Shown: positions 38,940-52,206 of the stretch, piece after piece
How the letters are laid out: the number at the start of each line of letters is the position of its first letter
How positions within the stretch are numbered: the stretch's first letter is position 1
From: Loxodes magnus
Taxonomy: Eukaryota > Ciliophora > Karyorelictea > Loxodida > Loxodidae
Assembly (NCBI GenBank): GCA_946699065.1
Contig: CAMPDV010000131.1
Span: forward strand, 62,001-126,000
Direction of reading: 5' to 3'
DNA length: 64,000 nt
Made by a program: the position numbers and the translations under genes
The notes under the pieces: model-generated
The model's input: the letters and a program-made list of their open reading frames with translations, nothing else
Told to the model about the DNA's origin: nothing
Database searches by the model: none

Positions 38940-39180
38940 TGTGCTTGATCTTTTCCACCTTTTTTTATCATTTTAGAATGATAGGGTTTTTGCGTGAATA
39001 TTTCAAATATGCTATGAATATTAAATTAAAAATAAGAATGTTATGTAATAATTGTTCGCTCATCTGCATGTTTTTCAAGAACAGGTAGCTAACACATTCC
39101 ACTAATCAAATCAATATAACGAGCCAGAAGACTCCATTTGCATTTGTGAAATTTTAAAATTTTATTGAGATGACTTAGAT
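38940..39180 (-). CDS. Hypothetical protein fragment in a GC-richer patch
   Basis: On the minus strand a high-complexity reading (…K-F-H-K-C-K-W-S-L-L-A-R-Y-I-D-L, then S-G-M-C-Q-L-P-V-L-E-K-H-A-D-E-R) covers a GC-richer patch at about 39050-39160. It continues with S-K-M-I-K-K-G-G-K-D-Q-A-Q-L-Y-K toward 38940. One TAG and some TAA give Gln. The frame stays open on both sides, upstream to a TGA at the complement of 39464-39466, but there the composition is as expected of AT-rich noise, so I cannot set the true ends. No family is recognised. A fragment of a real gene seems more likely than chance; function is unknown. Confidence 0.35.
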
Positions 39181-42100
39181 GCTCTAATTTTTTTGAAGTG
39201 AGAATATTCGATTTTAACGCTGCTATTTAATTTTTTAGCTTGAAAGATAAGAAAATAATCGATTTTATAAGCTTTATTTTTTTATTGATTTCATTACAAT
39301 TTTATTATTTTGCTAAACATAGATAATTTTCTTAAAACTTAAAATTTTATTTAAGTTTTCTTTTCTTTATATATGAGTTCCAAATTTTTTCTTATCTTTG
39401 AAGATTTTCTTAAAAGTTTAACAACTTGATTGAAAAATATTAGTTAGAACTCTCTCCAAAATATCATTAATATGTTTATCTAATAAAATTTTAACTATAA
39501 TTAGTCTCTTTTTTAAGCATACCTTTAATAGTTCTTTTGAAATTTTGGTATATTTTTGAATTTATAATTTTAAGATATTTCATAAGCCTATATGAATTGA
39601 TGCTTTTTATATTTAAATTAAATAATAAGTTCTATTTTATAAATGAACCTCTAAGCTTAAAATATTATTTTTTCTTTGTTGGCTTAGATCTTATAATGAG
39701 ATTAGAGTATTCAGAATTTAAGTCTAAATATTATAAATAACATGTTTTTTCTTTTATGGATTTGATTGATAGTTAAAAAGACTTGCATAATTTGACTTCT
39801 CTTTTTATTTTTAAACATCTAACCTGAATTTTTATTAAGCTAGAATTTGATTATCTAACCTTTTCTGTTTTATCTTTTTTATAAATTATTTAAATAACTT
39901 AACTCAATCTAAATACTCCGCTGAAATATTAACAAATCTCAATTATTTAGTGTATAACCATATTCTCAATTTTGAATTTTGTGTGTAAATGAGCGCGATA
40001 ATATCTAAAAATAGTAAATAAGATAAAATAAAGAATCTTAAATCAATAATTCCCTGTTACTTTATGGGATTAAATTCTTAATGTTCTCTATATTCAAAAA
40101 CATTTTTATTATTTCTTATACATTTTACACTAAAGTGAATATGATTTTGATGAATGTGAATTCTATTATTAATTAACTCTAACACTTTATTATTTAATTT
40201 TTATATATCTATTATTTGCTATATTGCTCCAGTTTGATTTACTCACATTATAATTATTCTATCATTTTATTTTCCTACTCTGCTAAAATGCTCTACTTGT
40301 ACTTTAATTTTAGAAGATAATAAATATTATCTAATAGATGGAAGATACTTATATAAATTATTATTCTCTTCTTAATATGATAAATAAATAGATATTTCTT
40401 TCCCTATTTTGTTAAATTTAAAAGAAAATACTTTTTTCTTGCGTATATTAGAATAATATTGATATAGATATATGATCAGTCACTAATTAAGAAATCAAAA
40501 AATAAGAAGAGATTAATATCATTTTCAGTTAATAGATTAAAGATATTTCCTTAAAATTTAATAGTTAATATATTAAAATTACTATGATTACCTTATAATT
40601 TACTTATGATAAAACTATTCATACTCTTTTATAATTAATTTACTATTAACTTTCTTCATCATTATATTAATTATGATTAAGGGAGGTTATAAAGGTAAAA
40701 TTATTTAATAAAGATTATAAATTAGTGTTTAGATGATATTCTAATAAATTATAATACTTTAAAATAAATACCTTTAGTTATTAAATTCTTATTAACTCTT
40801 CTCTAAATCTAATTTCCTATTTTGTTCTTGTCTATTTTATGGACCAAGATTAATTCTACCTTTTAAAAGAAATTCAGTTTAGTATAATAATTTGACTACA
40901 AATATTTAAAACTTGCTATTCTTATAAATAATTTTAACATTTATAAGTCTAAAATAATAATTACTTCATTATAGTTTCTAGTTTTCTACCATTATTGTAA
41001 AAAGTATCTATAAAAGGGGATTTAATAATGCATTGTCTTTTAAGGGATTTGATTATTCTGATAATTCACTGCTTTTGTAAGGTATACTAAATATATTAAA
41101 ATTAATATTATATCACTAAGTTAAATTTGCTTAGTAAGCCATATAACTACTTAATAAGGGTATTTTATTACAATAAATACAATGAAAGTTAATTTAACTT
41201 ATTGTTTTCCAGGTAATAATTTAGAACTATAAGCAATTTAATAAATCTAAAATAGTTAGATAAAGAGAATTTTTATAAATCAAAATTAATGAAAGAATTA
41301 GTAGTAAACCTATATTAAAATACTTAGCTAAAAGAAATTTAATTTAATGTTTCCAATAAAAAGTAATAATCCTTAAAAGGATGCCATTTCTTTTAAGAAA
41401 TTAGATCAAATATAAAAGAAAACATTTTTCAATAGAATATCAGAAAAATAAGTATTATCATTACCTCTTTCGCCTAAGATAAACTAAAATCAAGGGTAGA
41501 TCAATTTTATTTTTTAATTAAAGGAGTTCAATTTAAAATATATTAATTTAATGATTTCAAATTAAGATAATAGCTCCTATACTAAAAAATCATAGAAATA
41601 TACATGAGACATGAAACTAATAAAATATAGCTATAATTTTTGTAGATAGAAAGGTAATTTAAATATAAAGAAAAATAAGATTGGTAAAACTTAAATGCAT
41701 TAAAGAAAAATAATAAAGAAATGAAAAAATGAAAATTTGAATAGAAAAAATGAGAAAGAAAATAAAAACAATTCTTCATAGCAAAAAGAATAAGAAATCC
41801 ATTACAAGCATGAATAAAAAATAAATAATTTCACTATTTACTATATTCTGTATCTTAAATATATGGAATTTAGGAATTTGATTTTATAATTTATAAATAA
41901 TAGGAATCACATAGATATAAAAATTTTAATTATTTTTTAAATAAATATTCTTTAGAATATAGTTATTTAAAATAAAATAATAGAGATAAATTAATTTTTA
42001 ATCTCAATGCAATTTATAATCATACTTATATATTTAAATAAAAGAAAAGTTGATATACCAATTATTTACTATTCAGTTTTAATTAAAAATTTTAGTTTAA

Positions 42101-42335
42101 ATAAAGTTCTACGATGTAAATTTTTAGTTATAATAACTCTAATTTAAAATTAATTTATTATTTTTTTATTTTTTCTATGAAGAGCTAGTTATAAATATTT
42201 TTTATTTGGAATATTCATCTTTTTAGGTTTATTTTAAAAATGTTTGAAGTAAGCTAAAACTTTCATCGTTATTTAAATAATTTTAAGTCATTTTAGTTTT
42301 TTAGTTTATTAAGCTATTATAATATAATTTAAAAT
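39181..42335. other. Long AT-rich stretch without recognised features
   Basis: About 3.1 kb of AT-rich sequence. Minus-strand readings between 39200 and 40000 are open except for two TGA and are K/N/Q/I-rich, as expected by chance here. No repeat or RNA gene was recognised. Confidence 0.4.
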
Positions 42336-42770
42336 ATGGACGGTGAGTCTAAAGCTAGTCTTTAGGTTGAGACTAAATATCGGAATAAGCAAGTCTTATT
42401 CTGTAGTCCAAGTCTCAGAAGCTCTCCTATTCTCTATGCCGTCAACTTGGATAAAAGAAAGCATAGCTGAGACCAAATTTAATTTAACTAAGATTTTTTT
42501 TATATCCAAATGGGGAATCTGCTTAATAAAAATTATTCTTTAATTTTAAACTAAATGCTCCAGTCTTCTTAAATAAATCAAAATAATAATTAGTAATTAA
42601 GTAATTAAATAATAGGCTCATCAGTCAAACTTTCAGAGTGCTACCGAGAGCCTTCGTACAAGTTAGTCTTGTCTCTTCAGAGCTTGTCCGCCCTTTCCGT
42701 GGTGGCATCTAGTACGAGATTACTCGTAATGCACTATACAGCGCACCAGATTGCCTACTAATTCTCCTGA
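42336..42770 (+). CDS. Hypothetical 144-residue protein with one internal TGA
   Basis: A GC-richer island begins at ATG 42336 and ends close to TGA 42768-42770, an exact 145-codon interval. The product starts M-D-G-E-S-K-A-S-L-Q-V-E-T-K-Y-R-N-K. A central part is N/Q/L-rich (Q-M-L-Q-S-S-Q-I-N-Q-N-N-N-Q-Q), and the C-terminal part is Ser/Leu-rich (L-V-L-S-L-Q-S-L-S-A-L-S-V-V-A-S-S). TGA at codon 45 (42468-42470; H-S-stop-D-Q-I-Q) interrupts it. The central third is AT-rich and the two ends are GC-richer, so it could also be two separate islands that happen to share a frame. No family is recognised. A plus-strand reading in a second frame (from about 42343) also exists over the first third. Confidence 0.4.
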
Positions 42771-42789
42771 CCGTGGCCTATATCCATAT

Positions 42790-45119
42790 TTTTATATAAA
42801 ATAAGACAGGAATTTTATCTGAGTACTTTATATAAAATAATTAAGTTAAGAATACAACTTACTAACTATTAAAGCTTTTATTATTAAATATTTAAACTCT
42901 AAGCTTTAAGTAGAATTCTATTAATCTTAGTTTATTAGATGCATAGTAGAATAACAGAATAAACTTTAAACTTATAAGTACTTTAATCAAACATTACACT
43001 TAAAATAGATATTTATTAGCCAATAAACTTAAACTTTAGTCCCAAATCTAATACAAAGCTATTCTTATTTAAGCAATGGCAATATAATATTTTAATTAAT
43101 TGATTTACTTTGCTAAATTATAAAGAAATAGTCCTTTATAATTAATTTATTAATTTAAAATAAACTAGCATTTCTAATTGTCTATATCATAGTAGTCTTT
43201 AATTAAATAATAAAAGCTTAAAGAATTAACTATTTATTTAAACTATTTAAAGTTTTAATTATTATCTAATTTAGAACTAGAAGTTTATTCACTTAGCTGC
43301 TATATTTTACTTATATAAAATAAACAAAAGCATTAAATAATTTCATATAAACTTTAAATTTTATTTATCATTCTTTTAAAATTTAATAATAGCATTTTAA
43401 ACTAAAATATTGTGAATAGTTAGATATATACTCTAAAAAGGAAAAATAATTAGTAAAAAATACTTATATTTTCATAATAAATCTCATACATTTTAGTTTT
43501 AAAGACATAATTATATATCTTACATTTTTTCTTTATTTAAAAAAGAAACTTATTTGAGTCTGATAATATTGCTCAAAAAAACAACTTTAAAAAGTAAAAG
43601 TATAAGACAAGGCCAAATAAGTTTGATAGATTATTTAGAATATTTTAAATCTTTAAACTTTTGCATTAGTTATAATATTAAAATATCAATTTATCATAAA
43701 ATAATTATTGCTATAAAGAAATTTAAATCAGCAAAGTTATATTAGCTTTAGTTCTTTATTATTAATATTTTAATTTAAGATGCTAAAGCAATATTAATTA
43801 GTATAAATATAACTATAAAAGGTTTTTATTTAGACTTATTAGTTAATTTCACTTTTATACTTTTATACTTTTAAATTAATTATATAAGTATCCAAATAAG
43901 AAAATTATTCTTTAAAGAAACTTAGAAATCTTAACTTTCATAAGCATTAATATTTAGGTTTTATATTTTAGAAATAATCCTTAAGCATACACTTTTTATA
44001 GAATAAAAAATACCTTTTATAAATAAGATAATATAAACATAGTAATGAAAGAAATTATATTTCTAATATAATAAATAAAATAACTAATAATTATTAAAGA
44101 AAAAAAACCTTAGTAAAACAGATAAAACTTAATAATTTATATAAATTACTTTGAAGAGTGTGAAATGCTGCTGCTTAATTATTGTGCTTCTTTACTAATA
44201 ATTAAGAGAAAAATACTAAAAAGTAAAATTAATAATTTATATTTATTAATTAATTGCCTCAATAATCAAAATTTAGTGACTTAAATTTCTTTTCTTATGA
44301 TTTTGCCAACAAAAAATAATCTCAATTTAGTAGCTAATAAAAATAAATTTTCTAAGCTTAAAATTATCTCTTTATTCTAAAAAATGATAATAGTCTTTAA
44401 TAATTTTGAAATAAGGTATGCCTATATAAAAATAAGGTAAAATAATTAAATTTGTATATAACATGAAATAAAGAGATGTTTACTTTTAAAAGATTTATTA
44501 CTAAAGTGTAAGATATACTAATAAACTAATATATCTATGTTTCTTAAAGTTTATTTATCAAATAATTAAATTCAAAATAGCTTAATGAATGCATCAAGAA
44601 CTTTTAGAATATTAAAGCTTAGCTTAAATATAATAATTAGCAGATATAATAATTACTTAATAATTATCCTTTATCTAGCAATAAAGAATCTTTTATGGAT
44701 AAAGGAATTATAATCTGTATAATAGATAACTAGGTAATAAATTATTTGTAGCATTTTAAAAATAGCTTAATTTTTATTAAGTCTTTAAGGTAAATGAATG
44801 GACTAATAATAACTATAAAGCTATTTAAGATATAGCAAGGACTAAATATAAATTTATAATATTTATTTAAGTATTTTCCTTATTTATTCTTTATAACTTA
44901 ATAAAAAGAGTTAAAATAAGAAAGCTATAATAAGATAAAATCAGATATTCAAATCATTCTAAATTAAATTTTTAGAAGTTAATTAATATGAAATAAGAAA
45001 ATCTGAAGGACTAAAAGAGTTTTTTCACTTTCAAGTATTTATTCATAGAGTATATAAAAAATAAATTATTACAATCTAAACTTTAACTATCTTGCAACCA
45101 GTCAGCTAACAATATTAAA
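42790..45119. other. AT-rich stretch without recognised features
   Basis: About 2.3 kb of AT-rich sequence. A 63-residue plus-strand frame at 43554-43745 has no TAA or TAG but is K/I/S-rich and starts without ATG, so it is not called. No repeat is recognised. Confidence 0.4.
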
Positions 45120-48100
45120 TATAACTAAGCATATCTATTTGCACTAGTTAACATTTTTAAAATTTGAGAAGTTTTGGTTTTGGTCATAATTGTCTAATAA
45201 TTTTATTATTAAAGTACTTAAGTTAAATTTATCTAGTTAAGTGAATACTAAAGTTAAAGGAAATATCTTTAGTTTATAAGGATGTAGAAGTAATATAAAA
45301 TTTATTTTAGAAATAAAAGTTTTTTCTCTAAATTTATTACATCAAAGTGAGGAGTTAAATTAAATTGAATAAATCACATATCATTATTATTTATTTACTC
45401 TGAAAACCTAGATTTTTATAAAACATTTTTAACACTAAATTTTAAATTAAAATAACAAATTTCAAATATAATTCTACAAATATTTTGCTAATAATAAAGA
45501 GTTTAATGTAATATTAGTGCATTTATTACTTAAAAAAGTTTAGAAAATTATTATATTATATTAAGTTTGGCTTAATTTTAAAGAAAGAGACATAAGTAAT
45601 TTAATTTATGGTAAAATAACTAGTTTCTTAACCTAATAAATTTAAATAAACTGGCAAATCAAAAGGAGTAATTAATTGATTTTAAATTTAAAAATAAAAT
45701 TTCAAATGATGTACTAAGAGATGGAACTAAAATTTAATGATTAAAATAGAATTTACAAATGTATCTTAGTTAATTTATTTTAATTTATATCAGTTAATTA
45801 TTAAATTTTTTAGTTATTATTTTCTTATTTTTTCTGATTTCTTATGATTTTATATTTTAACATCAACAAAGAATCAACTTACGCTATATATCTTTTTTCA
45901 ACATATATTATAATATGATCGAAAGAAATTGTAGCTATATCTTGGAGTTGTTTTGAATCTGTTATAATAAAGATCTCACAACTATTTACTATTTAATTTT
46001 ATAAATTCCTTTATTACGATTTTTTGACTAAAATATCTTAATAATTTAATCTATGAACTTACAATTTAAATAATTCTTTTCAAAGTTTACAAGTAAGAAC
46101 TCTCCAAATATTCCTAATATAAATTTTAATAATAGTGTATAAGATACAGTTTAACTAGATTTTAACTTTTATAATTTAATAAAGATTTCTTTGAATAAAT
46201 AATCTAAAATAAACATTTTTTTATTTTATTTAGCTATTAAAATTAAATCATTTTAATTCCTTACTATATAAATCATCAAATTAATATAATATACCAATTG
46301 CTTCACAACTCAATTCGAAATATATTTTTATAACTTTTTTAATTTTACTTTGAGTTTAATAGCTAAAATATAAAATTTTTATAAATAAATAAATTTGATT
46401 ATAGAGCGCGTAGCACTCTCATTGGTGCACAGCTCTTTAAAAAATATGTTTCATACTGACAAGAATGTTTGTTACTAATAAAATTATCAGATACTGGTAA
46501 ACCTTGTTCAATACTGGTATAATTATTCAGTACTGATAAAAATGTTCAATACTGATATAATTTAAGAATACTCGTAATCTTATCTACTTGTTGGAGGTCC
46601 AAGGACATGGCAGGATTGTGTCTCATTGCATCACCAAAGCAGAGGATGACATGTGTCAATTATGGGTACTTAAAATCCCCACCTCTGATGAAGCTTGCAA
46701 TATTATTTCTTTTTCGTTCCAGAATTATATTAAATTTAAATTAAGCCAGTGCTGAAGGTCTAAGAATCTTATGTCTCGATGCCAAACCAAAGCAGAGGAA
46801 GACATAAAGTCGATTATGGGTACTTAACTTCCCCAACCTCTGATGAAGATAACCTTGTTGTTCACCTTCGAACAATTATTTAATAAAAAATATATTATAT
46901 ATATAATAAATGATTTAAATCTTATAATACTATAAAATTTCCTCATTATCCTAGTTATTTCTTTTCTTTGTTTTTCGTTTTGAACTAATATCTAGTTACT
47001 GCCTTAAATTCTAAAAATTAGCATTATTAACTATAACATTTTTAAAAGATGTTTTTAATTAAATCAAAGTATTAGTGAAAGAAATTAAGCTTAGATTTTT
47101 AAAGAACTAATAAATTATTTTTTATACATTCCTTAACTTTAAAATTATTTAATTTCATAAATTGACTGTGCTAAATAAACGAATTCGTGATTTATAGTAA
47201 ATATCTTATTAAATGAGCAAACATCTGGAAATTTCTCTATTATCGAATAATATAAAATAAATGTTTTAATGCTCATAGAATATAATTTTAGTAAATAAGC
47301 AAATTTTATATCATATTGTTATTTAAAACTTGCTAAGGATTATCTTTATTTGTTGGCTTTTTATAAAAGTTAAATATATTTAATGATATTAACAATTATA
47401 CAAATAGGTATCATTTAAATTTCTAACTATATGTTCCTTATTGAGATGCTTAAGAGAATTACTAAATTTACATCTTAATTTATTTTAATTTTTAACTATT
47501 TTATAATTAGTTCATTATATTTTGGATATATCTTAAACCATTTAGATTTAAAACAAAAGTTATTTAAAATAAAGCTTCAATACTTAGTTATAAATAATTA
47601 AACTTTATTAATTATAATAATAATAATAGCTGATTATAGAATGTTGATGATGCAAAACTTTATTTAAAAAGGGGTTTTTAATTTAATTAAAAGGATTAAT
47701 AAAACTTATGAGATTTAAAAAGTATTTTAATTATGAATGATATAGTTATAACTAAACTTTTATTATAAATCTAATCTTTAGTTCATACTTTAATTTCTCT
47801 TTAAGATGGTATTGTCTATTCCTTTCTCCAGGCATAAATAAAATTCTAGTCTGTTATATATGAAAACTATAAAAAATATATAATTTTTATCTTATTTGAT
47901 TTAATATCAACGTAAAATTTGCACTAGTAACCAAAATCTTAATATTCCTTAAAATCTTATAGCTAGCTGAATTATTTTCTAATATAATTTAATAAACATA
48001 AGTTCTGCAAACTCTTAGTCTCATATAATAACTTAATATATAAACAAATAAGAACATTAGTAAGCATTATTTATAGATATTATGTTTATATTTTTAATTT

Positions 48101-48560
48101 TAGCTTTATATAATCTACTAACTAACAAATAACTTTACAATGCTTTAATTAGAAAATTTTAATTCAAATCTGTCTTAAATTTGCATAAGCCAAGAGTAGA
48201 GATAGCATTTATTATATGGTATTATAATGAAATTAAGCTTAGATATAGAAAAAATATTTATATTATTTATTTAATTATTTTTAAAGAAAGTTTACTTAAA
48301 TAACTAACATTTTATAGATGTATAAGTTTAAAATTATTTTAGTTATAAATGAAGTTAAGATATAATAAATTAAAAATTAGAGATTGTTAAGCTAATATGA
48401 AAAATATTCCATAAAGAAAATACATAGAAACTATACAAAGTGTGCACCTAAAATAATAAAATCATATATAATTGAAAAAACTTTCTAATACTAGATTAAA
48501 TTCAAAATATACTTTAAAAATATAATGTAAAAACATTACAAGCATCATTACTAGAAAAAA
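45120..48560. repeat. Long direct repeat, 3' flank of copy E, paired with 3420-6430
   Basis: Colinear with 3420-6430 except for the element at 46382-46876, which is absent from the first copy. To its right lies a further moderately diverged stretch (46880-47050, compare 4745-4895), after which similarity is clear again (aaatcaaagtattagtgaaa near 47063). No gene is visible outside the inserted element. Confidence 0.8.
46382..46876 (-). mobile_element. SINE-like element beta, copy 1 (3' end at left)
   Basis: A ~490-bp GC-richer insertion missing at the homologous site near 4740. Read from its 5' end (right) it holds two diverged units, each with cagagg...cctctg closing a small structured region and motifs loosely like Pol III A and B boxes. 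Next comes a run of about seven spaced copies of a tactg-type motif, then a GC-rich hairpin tail (gagctgtgcaccaatgagag, then ctacgcgctctataatcaaa) shared with the LINE at 54482. Part of the minus-to-plus reading also encodes H-C-I-T-K-A-E-D-D-M-C-Q-L-W on the plus strand, repeated in degenerate form, but indels break it. A tRNA-type SINE using LINE machinery is the best fit, by inference. Confidence 0.6.
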
Positions 48561-50100
48561 TATAAAATAATTAAAAATATTTTTTACTTTTGAATAAAAA
48601 TAGATGGGAGCTATCAAGATAAATATTAAATCTAAAAAAAAACAAAATTTATCATAAAGAAAATTAAAGAAATATATATTTAATCAAAGAAGAGAGAACT
48701 ATGTATTTAGTTTTGCTTGTGATAATAATCTTATGTTAAAATATCGATAATGGTATATTTTTCCTTTAATAAGTTGAGATGATAAATTAATGATTAGAGT
48801 TATTGTATAAGATAATATATATTGGTTAAAAGGTTTAAATAACTAAGGTAGAAATTAAATTATTTTCATAATCTTAAGTTTTGTAAAATTAAAGAGCTTT
48901 ATTTTTATTAATTAAGCAAGATATGAACTTAAAAAAATTTAAATTCAGATAAAATAAAATTTTATGGATTAAGATTAATATTTGAAAATAAGTATGCTAG
49001 AAGAGATTTAATTTTAATTAGAATTATGATGATAAAAGATTTAGAAAAAGTAATAAAGTCAAATTCTAGAACACTAGTACAATAAAGCATTTCTCTAATA
49101 TGATAAAATCTTAAGTTCTAAAATTTTTCTTAAATATATGAAAGTTGAGTATTATGTATTGAAATTAGAGAATTATTCTATCAAATGTTTTTAATTAAAA
49201 TAAATTTATAAAGTTAAAAATAATATTTATCTATCATTCATATTAGAAACGATTAAGAGGTTTGATACTTAGAACTAAAATTAATAATCAAGGTTCATTA
49301 GTGATTTATTTATTTTATAAAACCAAATAAAATAATACCCAAATTAAAATATGAAAAACTAAGGCATAATAAATAATAATAATGCTTGCATTAAAAACGA
49401 ATAACTCATGCTTTATAGGATAAAATTAAAATAACTATATGGATAGATTTATCAAATATTATTAAATTATAAAGATAAATAAAGCTATTAATTAAGAGTC
49501 ATTAATAGACAATAATTTCATTAAATAACTTAGTTAAATAAGATAATCATAAATCAAATTTAATTTTAGCACTTTTATTTATTTAAGATAATAGAGATTA
49601 AACTATTAAATAAAAAATAGTGATACTGATAGTTCTTTAAATAAGATTATTTTATAAATTTATTAAATGATATGAAATAAGTTAATAGAAATAGTAATTA
49701 AAATAAATAATTAAGCAAAATAAATTTAATAATTAAAGGTATATGATATTGATAAACTTTAAGAGAATAGAATGCTAAAACTTCATAGATTAATGGTTCA
49801 AAGGGAATTTATTAAAATAGAAATAAGAAACTAAATTTTCTATTTTAAATTAATTAACTAAAGAGATTAATAATACATCTAATTTAAAAAATTACGAGGC
49901 AGAATTAAAAAATATAATAACAGAGTCTGCTCATCATTTTGAGAAAGTTAATAATAATTAAGTTTTAAGAAATTTAGTATTTAATAAATAAGCTTTAATT
50001 GTAAAATTAAATTGTAGAATTTTTATAATTTTACTTAGTTAATAAAATGTAAACTTAAATCATATTTATTAAGTGGAAATATTAATTGAAAGATAAGTTG
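48561..50100. other. AT-rich 3' flank of copy E
   Basis: AT-rich sequence between the long repeat and copy E, with no recognised gene or repeat. If TAA is read as Gln, the copy E frame runs on through here to a TGA (complement of 49798-49800), but the added residues look like chance sequence. Confidence 0.4.
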
Positions 50101-52206
50101 TTATTGGTAGTAAGGCATATAATAAGGATAATACATGTTCTAATACTATTGCCTTGAAATGTATTGGTTATTATAAATTTAGTTCATCATGCTTTGCTAA
50201 ATCATCTAACTAGTATTTTAAACTGGAAGATATGGCTTATTATTTAAAATTTCAAAGTTCATTTGTTATGTTTACTAAACTTAATTTGGTATACTTTATT
50301 AAGGTGTAGTTAAGCCATTTATTTTTCTAAATTTTCTAAAACCTTGCTCTTAATAATTTGTTTCCTAAGGTTTATTAAAGACATTTTACCTTAAATTTAT
50401 TTCTTAAGGTTATATTCTTTATTATATTTTATCTTCTTATTCTTTTTAAACTTATTGCTGCAAAAGATTTTTTATTTTTTTCTCATCTTAATTCAAATCT
50501 TCACTATCTCTTTCCTATTTCTTACTTATTTATTGTTTACTCTTTTCAATTAATGTTTATTTTGGAATTTCTTATACTTCAATTTTTTTTCCTTCTTCTT
50601 TTCTATTTTATTCTTAAATGAAACTAACTAACTTTTCTGTCTGCTAAATTATTTAGTTCTTCTTATTAGCGTTTTCTATATTAAGTTCTGTTTTTGCTTT
50701 TATTTCTTCTTCCTTATTAATATTTGCTTCTTAATTTTATTATTTAAACTGATGTCTCTCTAGGTGCTTAAGTAAGTATTATCTCTTATCAAACTGACTT
50801 TCGCAAACTGAGCATTTAATAACATTTAGCTAAGAACTAAGATGTTTTTTTTCGAAATGAAGCTATAGCTTTATTTTTGTATTAAACAAACTTTCACATT
50901 CTTTACACTTGTAAAAAATATTCTCACTCTTGGTTCAAATAATAGTTCCATGTTATATTTTATTATTTTCTTATTCTAAGTCTTTTATGTTCTTGTTAGT
51001 TTTTAGTAAATTTTAGGCTTCATTTTCATGTCTCTTTTAATGTAAAATTAAATCACTTTCTTTACTAAAGTTTTTCTCACACTCTTCACATTAGTATTTT
51101 CTAGTTTCTATTGTAAGAAAAGATTCATCACTAGAATACTATTCTTTTATATGTTTTCCAAATATTTTTTATTTCCTTTATTATCCTACAAGTTTTATAT
51201 AATTAACTTTATCTACTTGTTTATCAAGCTCTATCAACTATTAAGCTACTTTCTCAGTTCTAAGAATTTAGAATATTTTTATTTGCTTCAAAGTGTATTT
51301 TATGGAATCTCCTTATTTTTAATGCTGGCCTAAATGGCAGTTATAGGAAGAAATATCTTCAAAGATAAGATCTTAACATAGAGGACAAAAGAGGCAGATC
51401 TTCTTTTCGTTAGCATGTTAATTAGTGAAATGATTAGAAAGTAGTGCTTCTTACCCAAAACTCTGCTCGCAATATAAGCATATGAAAACTTCTGTTTATT
51501 TTGGTCCTTAAACTACAACCCCAGCTTAAGTTAATCGATGTATTTGCTGATTCTATAAGCAAATAGTTTCTAATATCGAATTTGATGTTTGCTTTTAATT
51601 AAATTCTAAATTGATAGATTATTAAGAATTGAGTTGATTTTAATTTATTTAACTAATAGATAAAATTTAATGATTTTATATTGGTGAAGCTAATGAAGGG
51701 TTATTTTATAGACTGATTTATTCTGGTAAAATAACTATTTTATTAATTTATTATTTTCTAGTTTTTAAGCTTTCTTAGTTATCTTAATTTTCTTGGGGTC
51801 TTAAAAATAGTTCATATTACTAGAAGATATCTTGCTGTATTTGTTAAGCTTTTATTTATTTTAGATATGAGTTATTTTATTATTTAGAGGTATTATTTTA
51901 GAGTTCTATTATTTTATTATTTTCTTAAGGATTATTCTAAGTTACTTCTTGCTATTATGCTTCGATAAGTATTTAATTAACTATGCTTAGTGGAATTCCT
52001 ATTTTTTCAGATATTAAGTACCTTGGCTAAGTGTCTTTTAGCTTTCAAACTTTCCTCTTTATTTTATCTATAAAATCCAGGTTCTGAATACCTTTAAGAT
52101 TACGAATTAGTGAAATGGCTTTCTCTTTAGTAATTCCATGTTCCTATGAAGTCCAATCTAGATCCGCAAAGATTAAAGCAGACAAGCAGTCCTTTTATAA
52201 TGACAT
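50101..52206 (-). CDS. C2H2 zinc-finger / helix-turn-helix protein, copy E (codon 18 is Trp)
   Basis: ATG is the complement of 52204-52206; the product starts M-S-L-Q-K-D-C-L-S-A-L-I-F-A-D-L-D-W-T. Codon 18 is TGG (complement of 52153-52155), unlike every other copy. The helix-turn-helix-like segment (R-Y-L-I-S-E-K-I-G-I-P-L-S-I-V) and five fingers are present: C-L-Y-C...H-F-T-N-Q-H, F-C-P-L-C...H-L-G-Q-H, C-E-E-C...H-Q-K-R-H, C-K-E-C...H-F-E-K-K-H, C-S-V-C...H-L-E-R-H. The tail is Q/N-rich and ends Y-Y-M-P-Y-Y-Q. One TGA, codon 54 (complement of 52045-52047), falls where relatives have CTA (Leu) or similar. The family's usual end is TAA here (complement of 50101-50103), 701 codons from the start. 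It is a diverged third subfamily, flanked by opposed beta elements about 7.2 kb apart. Confidence 0.75.

Noticed and set aside
39537-43745. Frames at 39537-39740, 41582-41779 and 43554-43745
   Set aside because: F/I/K/Y-rich readings typical of AT-rich chance sequence, without ATG starts at their upstream edges or any domain.
51151-51333. 60-residue plus-strand open frame
   Set aside because: It lies antisense to copy E, whose zinc-finger reading explains the base pattern.
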